Below are positions 30,858 to 32,529 of a DNA stretch of 32,529 bases, in pieces. Under the pieces are notes generated by a model. It saw only the letters and a program-made list of their open reading frames with translations. It was not told the DNA's origin and ran no database searches. Position 1 is the first letter of the stretch, and the number at the start of each line of letters is the position of its first letter. The DNA comes from Apibacter muscae (GTDB lineage Bacteria > Bacteroidota > Bacteroidia > Flavobacteriales > Weeksellaceae). A program made the translations under genes and the position numbers. Where the stretch lies: positions 1 through 32,529 of the forward strand of contig NZ_SELG01000002.1 in NCBI RefSeq assembly GCF_007845635.1. The letters run 5' to 3'.

Positions 30858-30890
30858 CAAATATAGAGCAAAGTACCGAATAAAACAAAA
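30858..30890 (-). promoter_or_regulatory. Candidate early promoter for the cro-like gene
   Basis: Read on the minus strand, TTTTG (30890-30886) precedes TATATTTG (30865-30858) by 20 bases, matching the Bacteroidota -33/-7 layout. The gene starts about 36 bases downstream at 30822. Its -7 box is the mirror image of the plus-strand -7 box, forming a 9-bp inverted repeat (CTATATTTG at 30830-30838, CAAATATAG at 30858-30866). Confidence 0.55.
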
Positions 30891-30904
30891 TAATTCGGTG
30901 CTTT
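30870..30904 (+). promoter_or_regulatory. Hairpin with T-run in the repressor leader
   Basis: AGTACCGAAT (30872-30881) pairs with ATTCGGTGCT (30893-30902) with one G-U pair, around an 11-base A-rich loop, and is followed by TTTT. It can be read as an attenuator in the repressor leader, as an operator dyad (ACCGAAT / ATTCGGT), or both. It overlaps the -33 region of the early promoter. Confidence 0.55.
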
Positions 30905-30933
30905 TTTACGAACTTCTTTAAATTATTATTTAT

Positions 30934-31629
30934 ATGTCTGATAATGACGGTGTTAAAAATAGAATAAAACAATATATAGAATACTTAAATATCCCTATTA
31001 GTGCATTTGAGAAGAATTGTGGGTTGAGTAATGGTTATGTTAGCTCTATAAGAAAAGGAATAGGGCATAAAGCATTAGAACAAATTTCGGAGAAATATTC
31101 CGAAATTAATAAATCATGGCTTCTTACAGGAGAAGGAGAAATGCTCAAAAATGTTCAATTTAAAGATACAGAAGCAAAAAAGGTATTTATGAATATAATT
31201 CAAATACCTGTTGTTTCTCAATATGCTTATGCTGGTTATTTAGGAGGTTTTGATGATCCTGGATATATGGAAAGTTTACCAACACATCCTATTCCTATGG
31301 ATAGAGAGTTGAAAGGAAAATATCTTTTTTTTGAAATTAAAGGCGATAGTATGGAGGATGGCTCTATGGAAAGTTATAGAGAGGGTGATTTGGCTTTAGC
31401 CAGAGAGGTGTACCAAGAATATTGGAAATATAAACTTCATATAAAAAGATGGGATTTTGTGATTGTTCACAAGACGGAAGGTATAATTATAAAAAGAATA
31501 ATTAATCACGATGTTGAAAATGGTACAATAACAGTTCACTCTCTAAACTCTTTTTATGAAGATAGGATATTAAAGCTAAGTGATGTTGCGCAACTATTTA
31601 ATGTTGTTCAAATAGTAAGAAAATTTTAA
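30934..31629 (+). CDS. CI-like repressor with S24 (LexA-type) self-cleavage domain
   Basis: This protein has 231 residues. Residues about 10-65 are an XRE-type helix-turn-helix (IKQYIEYLNIPISAFEKNCG, GLSNGYVSSIRKG, then INKSWLLTGEGEM). The C-terminal S24 peptidase has the Ala-Gly cleavage site (Ala100-Gly101 in YAYAGYLGG), catalytic Ser139 in KGDSM and Lys187 in GIIIKRI. RecA-stimulated self-cleavage is known for this family and would make the prophage SOS-inducible. Both catalytic residues are present. It is the first gene of the plus-strand rightward block. Confidence 0.9.
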   Translation: MSDNDGVKNRIKQYIEYLNIPISAFEKNCGLSNGYVSSIRKGIGHKALEQISEKYSEINKSWLLTGEGEMLKNVQFKDTEAKKVFMNIIQIPVVSQYAYAGYLGGFDDPGYMESLPTHPIPMDRELKGKYLFFEIKGDSMEDGSMESYREGDLALAREVYQEYWKYKLHIKRWDFVIVHKTEGIIIKRIINHDVENGTITVHSLNSFYEDRILKLSDVAQLFNVVQIVRKF

Positions 31630-31639
31630 AAATATAGAT

Positions 31640-31843
31640 ATGCAAGAAATTATTTCCTTTATAGGTTTAGTTGCTCTAATTATGTTTGCTTTTATTGTTT
31701 GTATATGTATAACTAGATGGGTTTTTGGAATTAGTAGTATTATAAAACAATCAGAAAACCAAACTAAATTGCTAGAAAAAATTGCTGAAAAACAAGGTGT
31801 TACAAAAGAAGAAATTAACGAAATAATTGGTTGTAAGAAATGA
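31640..31843 (+). CDS. Small membrane protein, prophage accessory
   Basis: This 67-residue protein has one transmembrane span (about residues 5-28, SFIGLVALIMFAFIVCICIT) and a C-terminal basic, helical part ending KEEINEIIGCKK. It lies between the repressor and the lipoprotein genes, and its stop overlaps the lipoprotein's ATG (ATGA). It is expressed from the same side as the repressor, so probably in lysogens. Function unknown. Confidence 0.6.
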   Translation: MQEIISFIGLVALIMFAFIVCICITRWVFGISSIIKQSENQTKLLEKIAEKQGVTKEEINEIIGCKK

Positions 31844-32109
31844 AAAAACTTTTATTCTTATTTGGATTATTATTCATCATCACTTGTTCAAGTGATGATA
31901 ATAATGATGGTTGTAAGGAAACATGGAATATTACAAGATATTATGAATTTCCTCCTGATTGTAATAATGAAGCACCTATTCCAAGTACATATGATAAGGA
32001 TTTTGATTGTAGTAATGTAAAAGATGTGAAAAAGGGAGATGTAAGGTTAGATACAAAACTATCTTCTTGTGGCGCTGTATATATAAGATTTAACAAAAAA
32101 GTAAACTAG
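31840..32109 (+). CDS. Putative surface lipoprotein, prophage-encoded
   Basis: This 89-residue protein begins MKKLLFLFGLLFIITC: a short signal with Cys16 as the lipid anchor. The next residues are SSDDNND, resembling the Ser/Asp-rich lipoprotein export signals of flavobacteria that carry a lipoprotein to the outer surface. The mature part is about 73 residues with four further Cys. Prophage-encoded surface lipoproteins can block receptors or DNA entry (superinfection exclusion), which is a reasonable but untested role here. Confidence 0.7.
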   Translation: MKKLLFLFGLLFIITCSSDDNNDGCKETWNITRYYEFPPDCNNEAPIPSTYDKDFDCSNVKDVKKGDVRLDTKLSSCGAVYIRFNKKVN

Positions 32110-32110
32110 T

Positions 32111-32395
32111 GTGTTGACTTCTGATAAAAAAATACTAGAGTTAATAGAATTGCTTAAAGAGAGTGGGGGGATTCGTTTTAAAAAAGAGTTTTATGATGCA
32201 ATAGGTTTACAAAAGCAAAATGTATTCTGGGTAAAAAATCAGAATAAACAGGAAAAACAGAGTTATCATTTTACTGCTGAACATATAGAAAAAATATGTA
32301 AGACCTATTCTATAAATGCAAATTGGATTTTTGGAATGGAAAAAAATATATTTTTAAGCTCTAAAACTCATATGAATAAAGAAAAAATTAATTAA
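32111..32395 (+). CDS. Second small helix-turn-helix regulator
   Basis: This 94-residue protein starts with GTG at 32111, one base after the lipoprotein stop. It contains a helix-turn-helix-type segment (about 20-70) ending TAEHIEKICKTYSINANWIFG, which resembles the N-terminal domain of the CI-like protein's own family (the I-N-x-x-W-L/I-x-G end is shared). It lacks a peptidase domain. It may repress its own arm or an excision gene, which is inferred. An inner ATG further down is less likely. Confidence 0.6.
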   Translation: MLTSDKKILELIELLKESGGIRFKKEFYDAIGLQKQNVFWVKNQNKQEKQSYHFTAEHIEKICKTYSINANWIFGMEKNIFLSSKTHMNKEKIN

Positions 32396-32482
32396 AAACA
32401 ATACCACTAAAAGTACCACTTTTTCAATTGTTTCAAACTTTGAACCCCTTATAAATAGGGTGGGATAAGGGAGCAAATCGAA
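32396..32482. other. Right-end non-coding segment next to the attachment end
   Basis: It carries TACCACT twice (32402-32408, 32414-32420; 12 bases apart), an AAAAGT-ACC-ACTTTT inverted repeat (32409-32423) that could be a weak terminator, and a 7-bp inverted repeat CCCTTAT...ATAAGGG (32446-32452 and 32465-32471). Short repeats near an att end can be integrase or excisionase arm sites. Confidence 0.4.
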
Positions 32483-32529
32483 CTCATAACCCGAAGGTCA
32501 CAGGTTCGAGTCCTGTTCCCGCTACTAAG
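32483..32529 (+). other. Prophage attachment end: 3' half of tRNA-fMet (CAU)
   Basis: From 32483 the sequence is a perfect tRNA 3' half: anticodon loop CTCATAA with anticodon CAT (32485-32487), stem side CCCGA, variable AGGTC, T-stem ACAGG / CCTGT with loop TTCGAGT, acceptor 3' strand and discriminator A at 32524. The CCC of the anticodon stem is the initiator signature. The expected 5' partner TCGGG is absent (TCGAA instead), so this is a fragment, not a gene. It is the duplicated end expected when a phage integrates into a tRNA, with the intact tRNA at the other end. Confidence 0.8.

Noticed and set aside
31640-32395. Toxin-antitoxin pair at the right arm
   Set aside because: The small membrane protein and HTH gene are separated by a lipoprotein gene, and neither resembles a known toxin family.
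32446-32524. Complete tRNA gene at the right end
   Set aside because: Only the 3' half fits. The 5' side of the anticodon stem is TCGAA rather than TCGGG, and no D-arm or acceptor 5' strand is present.

Overview
The window is most of a temperate tailed phage (prophage) from an AT-rich member of the Bacteroidota, probably class Flavobacteriia. The evidence for the host group is low G+C, almost no Shine-Dalgarno leaders, AT-rich sequence before the start codons, Bacteroidota-type promoter boxes (TTTG ... TAnnTTTG) in the immunity region, a lipoprotein with a flavobacterial-type C-S-S-D-D start, and the family make-up of the proteins. Genus cannot be fixed from this sequence.

Layout. Nearly all genes lie on the minus strand and read from right to left. 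Right end, plus strand (30934-32395): a self-cleaving CI/LexA-type repressor, a small membrane protein, a surface-type lipoprotein and a second small regulator. After these, at the extreme right (32483-32524), comes the 3' half of an initiator tRNA-fMet, which marks a prophage attachment end. Divergent from the repressor, the minus-strand early block (30822 to 21523) starts with a Cro-like protein. It continues with a recombination module (SSB-like protein, YqaJ exonuclease, NinB/Orf-like protein), an HNH nuclease, a DUF6291 replication-type protein, many small accessory genes, a DUF4406 protein, two MazG-related proteins (one without catalytic residues), a GIY-YIG nuclease and a VRR-NUC nuclease. 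The late block (21447 to 1) encodes the terminase small and large subunits, a probable tail-assembly chaperone pair joined by a -1 frameshift, a run of connector and tail genes, a 1498-residue tape measure protein, then protease/scaffold, major capsid protein, tube-like protein, portal, a connector-like protein and a truncated fibre-like gene at the left edge. Portal and capsid lying downstream of the tail genes is not the usual siphophage order.

Beyond ordinary gene content, the main signals are: (i) a 17-bp near-perfect palindrome (nTAATATAwTATATTAC) repeated four times, only ahead of late-block genes; (ii) a T9 slippery run in the chaperone gene; (iii) a catalytically dead MazG paralogue that shares even its leader with the active copy; (iv) a lone plus-strand gene with an in-frame stop inside the late block; (v) an immunity region with mirrored promoter boxes and a hairpin. 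Five small genes, four of them stitched to neighbours by ATGA overlaps, were recovered by hand translation. No integrase, holin or endolysin was recognised, so the phage must continue left of base 1. No wholly new defence system could be demonstrated.
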